Positions 17,358 through 25,873 of a stretch of 64,000 nucleotides of DNA are shown here, in pieces. The stretch is taken from assembly GCF_003885045.1 (NCBI RefSeq), contig NZ_RHJS01000002.1, forward strand, positions 5,821,302 to 5,885,301, given 5' to 3'. The DNA comes from Schaedlerella arabinosiphila (GTDB taxonomy: Bacteria; Bacillota; Clostridia; Lachnospirales; Lachnospiraceae). Numbering within the stretch: position 1 is the first letter of the stretch; the number at the start of each line of letters is the position of its first letter. The translations under genes and the position numbers were made by a program. A model generated the notes under the pieces. It was not told the DNA's origin. It did no database searches and saw only the letters and a list, made by a program, of their open reading frames with translations.

Positions 17358-19820
17358 ATGAATCACAATCATAGTGGTACGCTGAAAACAAAACGTTCCA
17401 GGCGTGAGCTGAAACATGCCGGGTTCGCAAGAAGGGCGGCGGCTGAAGGCATGGTTTTGCTGAAAAATGACAGGTTGCTTCCGCTGGAACTTCCAATGTC
17501 TATTGCATTATTCGGCGGCGGCGCTGTCCGGACAGTCAAGGGAGGAATTGGTTCAGGCGATGTCAATAACCGGGAGAGTATATCCATATACAGAGGTTTA
17601 AAGACAGCAGGCGCAGTGATTACAAGCGAGGACTGGCTTACGGATTATGAGAATCGTTACGAAGCCGCCAGAACTGGTTGGAAGGAAAAAGTTTTGGAAG
17701 CTGCCAGGCATGTAGAAAATCCATTTGACGCTTATTCAGCCAATCCGTTTTCCATGCCGGAGGGTCGAAAAATTATGCCGGAAGATTTGGGAAATGCATC
17801 GGCGGCAGTATATGTGATCAGCCGCATAGCAGGAGAGGGGAAAGACCGCCGGAAGATAGAAGGAGACTATTATTTAAGCAAAAAAGAGTGGGAAGACATT
17901 TTAGACTTAGATCGGGCCGGTATACCAATCGTACTGCTCTTAAATGTGGGAGCGCCAATAGAACTGACCGATGTTCTGCAAAGGGCCGGAAATATAAAAG
18001 CGGTTTTAAATATTTCTCTTCCCGGGCAGGAGGGAGGCCATGCGGCTGCGGATGTTTTGTTTGGCCGCGCGGCGCCGGGAGGCAGATTGACTGCCACCTG
18101 GGCCAGGCATTATGAAGATTATCCTTCGGCAGACAGTTTTGGTTATTTGAACGGAAATTTAGAAACAGAGGAATACAGGGAAGGAATTTATGTGGGATAT
18201 CGGTATTTTGACAGCTTCGGTATACAGCCATTGTTTCCATTCGGTTATGGCCTGTCATATACGGATTTTTCTATAGAATATGAAGGGCTTCAGAGAACAG
18301 AGAGAGGCATGGATATCACAGTCACTGTAAAGAATACTGGAAAAATGTATTCTGGACGTGAAGTGGTGCAGGTTTATGTGACGCCTCCGCAGACGGGCTG
18401 TGCAAAGGAGTATCAGCGGTTAGTCGGTTTTGCAAAGACAAATACGTTAAAGCCGCAGGAAAAACAAACGCTTATGATTTCTGTTGACCAATCGGATCTT
18501 GCCGGCTATTCGGAACAGCTCCGCGCGTGGTTCATGGAAGCCGGAACATATGGTATATGGATCGGGAATCATTCAGCGTCACTGCAGCTTGCGGAATTGT
18601 TTACCGTTCATAAACAGACCATATTGGAACATGCAAAGGGCTCCTGTCAACCCAATGCAGTGATGGAAGAACCTGGCATAGCGGAATTTGCCAAGAATAA
18701 AGCCGGGGAATGGCTTTTGACGGCGGAGGAGCAGAAGATTCCGGTTTCTTCATTTATACCGCGGGAAGAAAGGGAGAGGATATACCAGATATCACCTGCA
18801 GAAGAACCGTCTGCTGCAGAATTAATACCGCTTTTGTACGGAAACATTACGCAGGGCGCCGGCACGCTTGGATCGGCCGGAATCCGGGTGCCCGGCTCAG
18901 CCGGCGAAACAACAGAAGCTCTGGAAGAAAAGTATGGAATCCGGACTTTGATTATGGCGGATGGTCCGGCAGGACTTCGTCTAAGGCAGAGCTATGAAGT
19001 AGACCGTAAAACAAATTCCGTATACGGCGTCGGTGTTTTAGGCGCTTTAGAGAATGGTTTTTTGGAAGAAGCAGAGCATCATGAAAATGCAGATACTTAT
19101 TATCAATATTGTACTGCATTTCCGGTGGGAACAGCATTGGCACAGTCATGGGATACAGATTTGATGCGGGAGTTTGGAGAAGCTGTTGCCGCAGAGATGC
19201 AAGAATTTCACGTGGATCTGTGGTTAGCGCCCGGTATGAATATTCACAGAAATCCATTATGCGGGCGTAATTTTGAATATTATTCAGAAGATCCTTTTCT
19301 GTCCGGAATGATGGCGGCGTCTGTAACAACCGGCGTACAAAGTCACAGAGGATGCGGCGTCACTATTAAACATTTTTCCTGCAATAATCAGGAGGATAAC
19401 AGAATGGGGGTGAACATCTGTGTTTCTGAGCGTGCTCTCAGAGAAATCTACCTGCGTGGATTCGAAATTGCGGTAAAAAGGAGTAAGCCGATTGCTATGA
19501 TGTCTTCTTATAATCTGGTCAATGGTGTTCATGCCGCTAACAGCAAAGCTCTTTGCACGGCAATTGCACGCGAAGAATGGGGATTTGAAGGCGTTATCAT
19601 GTCTGATTGGAATACAACCGTTCCGGAAAATGGAAGTGTGCCGTGGCAGTGTATTGCTGCCGGAAACGATATCATTATGCCCGGAAATCATAAAGATGCC
19701 GAGAATATTTGTGAGGCTTATGAACAAGGAAAGTTATCGGAAGAAACGATACGGTGCAGTGCGGGGAGGATACTTAAGATGATTCAAAGACTGTCGGATC
19801 AGGGAAAAGAATGTTCCTAA
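17358..19820 (+). CDS. GH3 beta-glycosidase with inverted domain order
   Basis: Retaining exo-beta-glycosidase of family GH3, 820 residues, no signal peptide, so intracellular. The domains are in reverse order: the alpha/beta C-domain comes first (residues about 20-240, VLLKNDRLLPLELP to VLFGRAAPGGRLTATW), then a fibronectin-III-like domain (about 300-420), then the TIM barrel (about 535-800). The nucleophile is the Asp of GVIMSDWNTT (Asp750). This topology is known for some Ruminococcus and Butyrivibrio beta-glucosidases. Last gene of the transporter operon, 47 bases after the permease; it would hydrolyse imported beta-glucosides that the GH94 enzymes do not take. Linkage specificity unknown. 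Confidence 0.9.
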   Translation: MNHNHSGTLKTKRSRRELKHAGFARRAAAEGMVLLKNDRLLPLELPMSIALFGGGAVRTVKGGIGSGDVNNRESISIYRGLKTAGAVITSEDWLTDYENRYEAARTGWKEKVLEAARHVENPFDAYSANPFSMPEGRKIMPEDLGNASAAVYVISRIAGEGKDRRKIEGDYYLSKKEWEDILDLDRAGIPIVLLLNVGAPIELTDVLQRAGNIKAVLNISLPGQEGGHAAADVLFGRAAPGGRLTATWARHYEDYPSADSFGYLNGNLETEEYREGIYVGYRYFDSFGIQPLFPFGYGLSYTDFSIEYEGLQRTERGMDITVTVKNTGKMYSGREVVQVYVTPPQTGCAKEYQRLVGFAKTNTLKPQEKQTLMISVDQSDLAGYSEQLRAWFMEAGTYGIWIGNHSASLQLAELFTVHKQTILEHAKGSCQPNAVMEEPGIAEFAKNKAGEWLLTAEEQKIPVSSFIPREERERIYQISPAEEPSAAELIPLLYGNITQGAGTLGSAGIRVPGSAGETTEALEEKYGIRTLIMADGPAGLRLRQSYEVDRKTNSVYGVGVLGALENGFLEEAEHHENADTYYQYCTAFPVGTALAQSWDTDLMREFGEAVAAEMQEFHVDLWLAPGMNIHRNPLCGRNFEYYSEDPFLSGMMAASVTTGVQSHRGCGVTIKHFSCNNQEDNRMGVNICVSERALREIYLRGFEIAVKRSKPIAMMSSYNLVNGVHAANSKALCTAIAREEWGFEGVIMSDWNTTVPENGSVPWQCIAAGNDIIMPGNHKDAENICEAYEQGKLSEETIRCSAGRILKMIQRLSDQGKECS

Positions 19821-19838
19821 AGAAGCAGGTAAAAAACG

Positions 19839-19984
19839 GTTACTGTTCACACGGCATCTTGCACTGCGCTGCAAGGTGTCCGACCAATGACGTGATGACA
19901 GCGATATATCCAGCCCCTCGCCGAAGGCGACTTAAAATGGGCTGGATACTGTTACTGGAGCACCCGTAGGGTGTGAACAGTAAC
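19839..19984. repeat. Structured dispersed repeat, full-length copy (element A)
   Basis: A 146-base element bounded by perfect 14-base inverted ends, GTTACTGTTCACAC and GTGTGAACAGTAAC. Inside are three hairpins: CATCTTGCA/TGCAAGGTG, ATCCAGCCC/GGGCTGGAT (with CGCC-GAA-GGCG nested in it) and CACCC-GTA-GGGTG. No coding capacity. The left half recurs at 37253 and 55447, the right half (inverted) at 41545. It fills the gap between the GH3 and penicillin-binding protein genes, upstream of the promoter at 20034. It could be a REP/MITE-like element or a processed structured RNA or terminator unit. Confidence 0.8.
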
Positions 19985-20033
19985 AAAAAATGTATATGCG
20001 GATATTCTGAAAGCAATCCATGCTTGACATAAA

Positions 20034-20064
20034 AATACTACGAATGTAAGATATAGGATATAAT
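20034..20064 (+). promoter_or_regulatory. Promoter of the penicillin-binding protein gene
   Basis: TTGACA and TATAAT with a 19-base spacer, 67 bases before the start codon. The spacer contains TACTACGAATGTAA, vaguely like half of a BlaI/MecI box; this resemblance is weak. Confidence 0.55.
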
Positions 20065-20130
20065 AGATTGGAAACTGCGGGCGCCGGCATCCGCCTGCCC
20101 CGCAAATGACTTCAATTCGGAGAGGAAAGC

Positions 20131-22308
20131 ATGGAGAGAACACAGAGACATAAACGGAAGGGCAGCGGTAAAAAGTTTCCGCGTGCCGCTGCTGCGGGAC
20201 TGGCGTTTGCGGCAGCAGGCATCGCGGTCTGTGCAGCTTTATTTTGGATAAAAAGAGACAGCCGGGAGATTCCGGAGGAACTCCTTGTCCGATACGTGGA
20301 TTTGATCGGGAAGCAGGAGTATGAAAAAATGTATGAGATGACGGATCCTGAAAATTCCGGATACAAGGATCAGCAAGCTTTTATTCAGCGAAATTCCGCC
20401 ATCTATGAGGGAATAGAAATCGCAGATATCCAGGTCGAGATTCTGGAAAATGACCGGAAGAAGGATGAGGGAACGGACACGGTGGCCTACCGGATGTCCT
20501 TTGACACGGCTGCCGGCAATCTGCATTTTGAAAATGAAATGCGTTTTTCGGACACGGAGGAGGGATATAAAATCCTCTGGCATGACGGTCTGATTTTTCC
20601 GGAGCTGACTTCTGAGGACAAGGTGCGCATTGAGTCTGACCCTGCCCTGCGGGGGAAAATATTGGACCGGTACGACCGGATGCTTGCCGGACCGGGAACC
20701 GCCTCCTCCGTGGGGCTGGTGCCGGGAAAGCTGGAAGACCGGGAAACTGCGTTTCGGCAGTTATCCGAGCTGCTGGACATGGACAAGGAAACGATTCAAA
20801 ACTGCCTGGACGCGGCCTGGGTGAAGGAGGATTCCTTTGTCCCCATCAAAACCATCCCGAAAGTCAGCGAGCTGGATTTGATGGCGCTGGAGCCGGAGGA
20901 ACAGGTGCTTGCGGAAAAAGCGCGGCAGGATGCGCTGCTTGCCGTTCCGGGGGTCATGATCAGCGACGTGGAGGTGCGGAGCTATCCATTTGGGGCAGCG
21001 GCGGGACACCTGACCGGCTATGTGGGAAATGTCACCGCCGAGGATCTGGAGGAGCACCCGGGCGAAGGGTACAACGAAAACAGCGTGATCGGAAGAAGCG
21101 GCCTGGAAGGGCTGTTTGAAAAGGAACTGAAGGGCCGGGACGGCTGCAGCATTTATATAGAAAGCGGGGACGGCAGCAAAAAATCCGTGCTGGCTAATCT
21201 TCCGGTACAGAACGGACAGGATATCCGGCTGACCATCGACGCGCAGCTTCAGGACGCTCTGTACCAGCAGTTCCGGGAAGATCCCGGCTGCTCCGCCGCG
21301 ATGGACCCTTACTCGGGAGAGGTGCTGGCGCTGGTCAGCACACCCTCCTTTGACAGCAATGACTTTATCCTGGGACTGTCCGATGCCCGGTGGAACGCAC
21401 TCAATGAGGATGAACGGAAACCGTTGCTGAACCGTTTTCGTCAGACCTGGTGCCCTGGCTCTACATTCAAGCCCATTATTGCCGCCATCGGTCTGAAAAC
21501 AGGCGCCCTGGACTGGCAGGAGGATTTTGGAAATGTGGGGCTGAGCTGGCAGAAAGACGCTTCCTGGGGGGATTACTTTGTGACCACCCTCCACGCGTAT
21601 GAGCCGGTGACCATGGAAAATGCGCTGATCTATTCGGACAATATTTATTTTGCCAAGGCGGCCCTCAAGATCGGCGCGGACGCATTGGAGCAGGAACTGG
21701 ATGCTATGGGATTTGGGGAGCAGATGCCCTTTGAGATCGTGATGCCCCCGTCGCAGTATTCCAATACAGAGCAGATCGAGTCGGAGATCCAGCTTGCGGA
21801 CAGCGGCTACGGCCAGGGGCAGATCCTGGTCAACCCGCTGCACCTGGCCGGTTTGTATACGGCTTTTTGCAATGGAGGTAATGCGGTGAAACCGTGGCTG
21901 GTATATGAAAATGAAGCTGGTGGGGCAGACGCAGATGCGGATAGAGGAAATGAAGCCGGTGCCGGTGCGGAAATCTGGCTTCCGCAGATTTTTTCGGCGG
22001 AAACTGCGGCGCAGGTTCTGGAAGGTATGAAAAAGGTGGTGAACAACCCGGAAGGTACCGGTTTTGCGGCGCGCCGCGAAGACGTCGTGCTGGCCGGAAA
22101 AACGGGAACAGCAGAGATCAAGGCGTCCGTGGAGGATACCAATGGGACGGAGATCGGCTGGTTCGCGGTATTCACCGCGGAAAAGGAGGCAGAGAATCCG
22201 CTGCTGATCGTGAGCATGGTGGAGAATGTAAAAGAAATCGGCGGCAGCGGGTATGTAGTCAACAAAGACAAGAACGCGCTGGAGACATACTGGGGAAGCG
22301 GGCAGTAA
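20131..22308 (+). CDS. Class B penicillin-binding protein with NTF2-like N-domain (PBP2a/PBP3 type)
   Basis: Membrane-anchored D,D-transpeptidase that cross-links peptidoglycan outside the cell. One N-terminal membrane helix (about residues 23-42) is followed by an NTF2-like MecA_N domain (about 45-165), a dimerisation region (about 175-350) and the transpeptidase (about 380-720). Active-site motifs are complete: STFK with Ser444, SDN with Ser502, KTGT with Lys657. 725 residues fits the MecA-like group. This architecture can lower beta-lactam affinity in some members, but nothing here shows resistance. The BlaI/BlaR1-like pair at 52945-54682 is far away and not linked. Transcribed alone from 20034. 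Confidence 0.93.
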   Translation: MERTQRHKRKGSGKKFPRAAAAGLAFAAAGIAVCAALFWIKRDSREIPEELLVRYVDLIGKQEYEKMYEMTDPENSGYKDQQAFIQRNSAIYEGIEIADIQVEILENDRKKDEGTDTVAYRMSFDTAAGNLHFENEMRFSDTEEGYKILWHDGLIFPELTSEDKVRIESDPALRGKILDRYDRMLAGPGTASSVGLVPGKLEDRETAFRQLSELLDMDKETIQNCLDAAWVKEDSFVPIKTIPKVSELDLMALEPEEQVLAEKARQDALLAVPGVMISDVEVRSYPFGAAAGHLTGYVGNVTAEDLEEHPGEGYNENSVIGRSGLEGLFEKELKGRDGCSIYIESGDGSKKSVLANLPVQNGQDIRLTIDAQLQDALYQQFREDPGCSAAMDPYSGEVLALVSTPSFDSNDFILGLSDARWNALNEDERKPLLNRFRQTWCPGSTFKPIIAAIGLKTGALDWQEDFGNVGLSWQKDASWGDYFVTTLHAYEPVTMENALIYSDNIYFAKAALKIGADALEQELDAMGFGEQMPFEIVMPPSQYSNTEQIESEIQLADSGYGQGQILVNPLHLAGLYTAFCNGGNAVKPWLVYENEAGGADADADRGNEAGAGAEIWLPQIFSAETAAQVLEGMKKVVNNPEGTGFAARREDVVLAGKTGTAEIKASVEDTNGTEIGWFAVFTAEKEAENPLLIVSMVENVKEIGGSGYVVNKDKNALETYWGSGQ

Positions 22309-22393
22309 AGAGATTTACTGCCCCCACAGACAGCTTTGCCGGCTGCTTTTGAACATGTGTGTGAAGCAGCTGTGAATAGCCTCCCCCGCCAGC

Positions 22394-22825
22394 TTATAGC
22401 CTCTTTTCCAAAACACGGAATGCGACGGTTCCCGCACCCCAATGAAAGATAGAAAGCACAAACACCATTCCAATGACCCAGCCGTCCGCGCGGAACAGTG
22501 CGAGAGCCCATGCAAGCAGGAGTAAAACAAAAAACATGAGCTGATATATGATATAACCAGACTTCATCCGCAGAAACTGCTTCCGCTCATCAATACTGTT
22601 GATACGCGCCTCTTCCTTTCTGGATTCGTATTCCTTCTGCCTCTTCGGATTTTTCCAGTACAGGAAGCGGAATATATGAACCAGCGCACCACATGCCAGC
22701 CCGAATCCTGTTGCAAAAATTAACTTTGAGTAATAGTCAAAATGTGTTGCCAGCCCGATTCCTGCCAAAATAACTCCGGCTGAAAGGTTGGTTAAAAGTG
22801 GTCTCAGTTCTTTAATGTTATTCAT
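22394..22825 (-). CDS. Small membrane protein, four predicted helices
   Basis: 143 residues with hydrophobic stretches near 13-30, 33-52, 89-108 and 115-134 and a charged central loop (KNPKRQKEYESRKEEARINS, about 58-77). It resembles small uncharacterised membrane proteins of Firmicutes, but I do not recognise a family with confidence. Start has an AGGAGGTAAAAG site. It converges with the penicillin-binding protein gene; an inverted repeat GGGCAGTAAA/TTTACTGCCC (22300-22323) at that gene's stop codon could separate the transcripts although it lacks a T run. Confidence 0.7.
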   Translation of the reverse strand: MNNIKELRPLLTNLSAGVILAGIGLATHFDYYSKLIFATGFGLACGALVHIFRFLYWKNPKRQKEYESRKEEARINSIDERKQFLRMKSGYIIYQLMFFVLLLLAWALALFRADGWVIGMVFVLSIFHWGAGTVAFRVLEKRL

Positions 22826-23043
22826 AATCTTTTACCTCCTGTATATTAGAATGGAAAGCTTGCTTTACTTATTATTATAGCAGACCAAAGAGAAATGTCA
22901 AGTAAACTTTCCTGAAAATAGTTGGGCATATTGCCTTTGCGTTGCTGCTTTCGCGCAATGATATGTTTTTTGCCATTGGTGCACAGCAGTTTACTATTTA
23001 CAGAGTTTATATAAAAAAGCGGGACGGTATAAAACACAGAACA

Positions 23044-23142
23044 AAGGGCTGCCGGGAAATAGGATTTGTACACAATATATCGCTGCATTTTCAATCATCT
23101 GCGATATGTATTGCGGAAATTCAGCGATTTCCCGACACCCCT
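23044..23142. repeat. Hairpin repeat, second family, copy 1
   Basis: About 99 bases bounded by GCCGGGAAAT and ATTTCCCGAC, with an inner stem CAATATATCGC/GCGATATGTATTG. A related copy is at 26621. It lies just downstream of the nuclease gene that ends at 23197, in a 371-base gap (22826-23196) with no other recognised feature. Could serve as a terminator or be a REP-like unit. Confidence 0.6.
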
Positions 23143-23196
23143 TCTGAAATTCCATGGAATCAAGAAAAGCTGTCAGAGACAGGTTTTTGGAAATGG

Positions 23197-24171
23197 TTAT
23201 GACGTTACCGGAATATGATATTTCTCCAATAACGCCTGCATGCGGGCAATTTCAGCGTCTTTATCAGCAAGCTTGGCGTCTTTATCAGCAAGTTTAGCGT
23301 CCTTATCGGCGATTGCCGCATTCTTATCAGCTATAACTGCATCCTTCTCAGCAAGCAGACGTTTTTCACGGACACTTGGAAGTTCAATCAATGGTTTCGT
23401 CACACGATCTACCTCCTTTCGAAAGTGGGCATGTTTTTCAAATATTTTTTCAGCGGCATGGCGGATGAGACTGATATAATCATCAAATTCCCTGTCAGTC
23501 AGATATCCCTGTTTCACTTCATCTTCTAATATTAATATAACCTTGCGGATAAAGTCTGTCAATTCATTTCTCGTCAGCGGAAATTTCCGTTTCGAGTTTA
23601 ACCTGGGGCGCAGGCGGAGCAGCACATAAGGGAGAAAAAGAGTCAGGTGCTTTTGGTGGATTTCTTCCAGGGAATAGGCTTGTATTCTGACGGTAGGAAT
23701 CCGGTAAATATGTTCGCTGCCGTCCTGGAAGATGATGCGACAGCTCAGAAATTCCGGAAGATGTTCATTCTTGGCAGGATAAATGACGGCAGAATGAGGA
23801 AAATGCATGGTAAGCCGATCGTTCGTTTTATCCTCGCGAGTCGTATACTGCATAGCGAAATGCAGATCATATGCGATCATGCGGATGACCATCTCCTTAT
23901 CATTGCGCATCTGACATTCCAGATGATAATAGTCTGTGCCGTTTACCAAAAGCGCAATATCGGACAGGCGGGAGCCGGGCGGCGCGTTCGGATCGTCCCG
24001 GTAGGTGGAGGATTCCGTGGCAAGCAGCGTGATCGGAGTTCCTTTTGGATAAGATTTTCCATAAACTTCTCTGAAGAGCGGAAATAGCTGTTCCGGCATG
24101 GCGTCCACAATCGCTTTGAGGATGCCGTCCCACAGTTTGCTGTTGTCGAGTACAACCATGTTTTCTGTCAT
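23197..24171 (-). CDS. PD-(D/E)XK nuclease-like (Rpn/transposase-associated) protein with heptad-repeat tail
   Basis: 324 residues. The N-terminal half matches Rpn-like/PDDEXK putative nucleases common in Lachnospiraceae: RLSDIALLVNGTDYYHLECQM provides the Asp and E-x-Q catalytic pattern, followed by MVIRMIAYDLHFA. From about residue 280 the protein becomes five near-identical heptads (DKDAKLA type), a probable coiled coil encoded by 21-base tandem repeats. The ATG at 24171 lies nine bases after AAAGGAT; an upstream TTG at 24180 is less well placed. Biological role unknown; related proteins are copied widely within genomes, sometimes linked to recombination. Confidence 0.78.
   Translation of the reverse strand: MTENMVVLDNSKLWDGILKAIVDAMPEQLFPLFREVYGKSYPKGTPITLLATESSTYRDDPNAPPGSRLSDIALLVNGTDYYHLECQMRNDKEMVIRMIAYDLHFAMQYTTREDKTNDRLTMHFPHSAVIYPAKNEHLPEFLSCRIIFQDGSEHIYRIPTVRIQAYSLEEIHQKHLTLFLPYVLLRLRPRLNSKRKFPLTRNELTDFIRKVILILEDEVKQGYLTDREFDDYISLIRHAAEKIFEKHAHFRKEVDRVTKPLIELPSVREKRLLAEKDAVIADKNAAIADKDAKLADKDAKLADKDAEIARMQALLEKYHIPVTS
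23252..23356 (-). repeat. Five 21-base tandem repeats inside the nuclease-like gene
   Basis: Five in-frame units coding for E/DKDAxxA heptads; two central units are nearly identical. Copy number is likely to vary by slippage and would change the length of the coiled-coil tail without a frameshift. Confidence 0.8.
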
Positions 24172-24402
24172 AAAATACAAATCCTTTCTTAGGTAGAAGA
24201 AAAGTTAAAGCTTTCGCGGGAATCAATAAGTTTCAGTTACTGTGAAATACGGCGAGACGCCAGAACTGCCGGACTGCCCGAGCGGCATATCCGATATGTA
24301 TTCACAAAGTCAGTATAGCAGATACCGTGGAGAAAGTAAACAATTTTTCGCGGCCCATGAAAAGTAGCCATTACACTTCCGAGAAAAAGCATCCCCCAAA
24401 AT

Positions 24403-24431
24403 TGACAGATGGTATGTTCATCAATATAATA
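24403..24431 (+). promoter_or_regulatory. Consensus sigma-A promoter before the GNAT gene
   Basis: Perfect TTGACA and TATAAT separated by 17 bases, 35 bases before the start at 24467; one of the best promoters in the window. Confidence 0.8.
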
Positions 24432-24466
24432 CAACATATAAGAGAAAAATTCAGAGGGCACGAAAA

Positions 24467-25225
24467 ATGAATACAAAAATAGAAGCATTGCTTTCGAAGG
24501 AATATGCCTGTACCTCGGAAGAACTGAATAGCAGGGAGACCATATTTTCGATCCGCGCAGACACAAAACGCCCATTTATCAAGATCCTGGCATACAGGCA
24601 TTGTGTCGTGGTCTGTACTTCAGAGGAGCTGCACGAAAAAATCCGAGGAATTTTAAAAGGAAAGAGCAGGGATGAAATATTCGAACTTCCCTATGTATAT
24701 GGACAGACTATACATTATATTCCAGATCTGAGCCCTGCGGATACCACCATGACACCGCGGGATCTGAGCCCTGTGAACACTGCCGCTGCATCTATGGGCC
24801 TTGAATGGGGATTTCTTTTTGAAAAGGAAGTTTTATCGCTGCGGGGTCTGACCGGATTTGGAAATTCCCTGGAATTTGCGGCTGACGGCTCTACGCCCAC
24901 CCGGGCGGTCTGCATCATAAAGGACCGGGGGAAGGTGGTCGGTGCGGCAGGCGCCGCGGCTTCCTCCGTGGAAGGTATGTGGGAGGTCGGCGTGGATGTG
25001 CTGGAAGGCTACAGGAATGCCAGGCTGGGAACATGGATGGTCAGGCGTCTGACAAAGGAGCTGACAGACAGAAATATCCTGCCGTTTTATTCCGCATCTG
25101 TAACAAACATCGGCTCCCAGATGGTCGCATCCCGGTGCGGATACATTCCGGCCTGGGTGGACACGTTTGGAACGACCCTCGACGGAAGCTCCGTATACCA
25201 GGAAATTGTCAGTAGGATGACTTGA
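24467..25225 (+). CDS. GNAT-family N-acetyltransferase
   Basis: 252-residue protein whose C-terminal half is a GNAT fold: KVVGAAGAAASSVEGMWEVGVDVLEGYRN leads to the acetyl-CoA loop YRNARLGTWMVRRLTKEL (about residues 184-201), and YSASVTNIGSQMVASRCGY closes the domain. The N-terminal 130 residues form a GNAT-like accessory half. Acyl acceptor unknown. A start site AGGGCACGAAAA is modest, but the promoter at 24403 supports this ATG. The kinase-like gene follows 82 bases later in the same direction. Confidence 0.85.
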   Translation: MNTKIEALLSKEYACTSEELNSRETIFSIRADTKRPFIKILAYRHCVVVCTSEELHEKIRGILKGKSRDEIFELPYVYGQTIHYIPDLSPADTTMTPRDLSPVNTAAASMGLEWGFLFEKEVLSLRGLTGFGNSLEFAADGSTPTRAVCIIKDRGKVVGAAGAAASSVEGMWEVGVDVLEGYRNARLGTWMVRRLTKELTDRNILPFYSASVTNIGSQMVASRCGYIPAWVDTFGTTLDGSSVYQEIVSRMT

Positions 25226-25307
25226 GTATCCCCCTGTGAAAAGGCCGAATGTCCATAATGGTGCGCCTTTCGAGTATACTGTCTTACAGAAATCAAGGAG
25301 AAAAGCA

Positions 25308-25820
25308 ATGAAAAAAGTAATCGTAATCGGTTCCCCGGGAGCAGGAAAATCAACATTTTGCAGGAGCCTGCAGAGCATCACAGGATTGCCGCTGTTTTAC
25401 CTGGACATGATCTTCCACAGGCCCGATAAAACCACCTGCCCTGCGGAAGAATTTGACGAAAAGCTGAGCCAGATCCTGGAGCAGGATCAATGGATCATCG
25501 ACGGAAACTACGCAAGGACGCTGGCGGCGCGGCTGGCACAGTGCGATACCGTATTCTGGCTGGACTATCCGGAGGACGTCTGTCTGCAGGGAGTTGAGTC
25601 ACGTTTCGGCAAACCGCGCTGTGATATGCCCTGGATCGAGGACGAATGGGATGAAGAGTTTTTGGAGTTTGTAAAAAGCTTTCGCTCTGAATACCGCCCT
25701 GAGCTTCAGAAACTTCTCGGAGAGTACCCGGAAAAGAAGGTCATTATTTTTGAATCCAGGGAAATGGCGGAGAACTTTTTAGAAAGAGAAAGGGCGTTAT
25801 CCGGTGAAAAAGAGGTTTAA
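25308..25820 (+). CDS. P-loop NTPase, adenylate-kinase-like (FlaR-type)
   Basis: 170-residue P-loop protein. Walker A is GSPGAGKSTF at residues 8-17; WIIDGNYARTL and VFWLDYPEDVCLQGV are typical of the adenylate-kinase-like proteins annotated as topology modulation (FlaR) proteins in Firmicutes. It probably phosphorylates a small nucleotide or related substrate; no precise substrate can be assigned. The start at 25308 is fixed by AAGGAGAAAAGC; an upstream in-frame ATG at 25236 lacks a site. Confidence 0.82.
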   Translation: MKKVIVIGSPGAGKSTFCRSLQSITGLPLFYLDMIFHRPDKTTCPAEEFDEKLSQILEQDQWIIDGNYARTLAARLAQCDTVFWLDYPEDVCLQGVESRFGKPRCDMPWIEDEWDEEFLEFVKSFRSEYRPELQKLLGEYPEKKVIIFESREMAENFLERERALSGEKEV

Positions 25821-25873
25821 TATTGTCGGAATCTTCACTGCGCAAAAGCACTATTTTAAAGGAGAAAGCAATT

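Noticed and set aside
22300..22323. GGGCAGTAAA/TTTACTGCCC as a terminator of the penicillin-binding protein gene
   Set aside because: The stem overlaps the stop codon and is followed by CCCCACAG, not a T run; noted only as a possible separator.
23252..23356. Regular short repeats that could suggest a CRISPR-like array
   Set aside because: The units are 21 bases, contiguous, without spacers, and in frame with a protein coiled coil.
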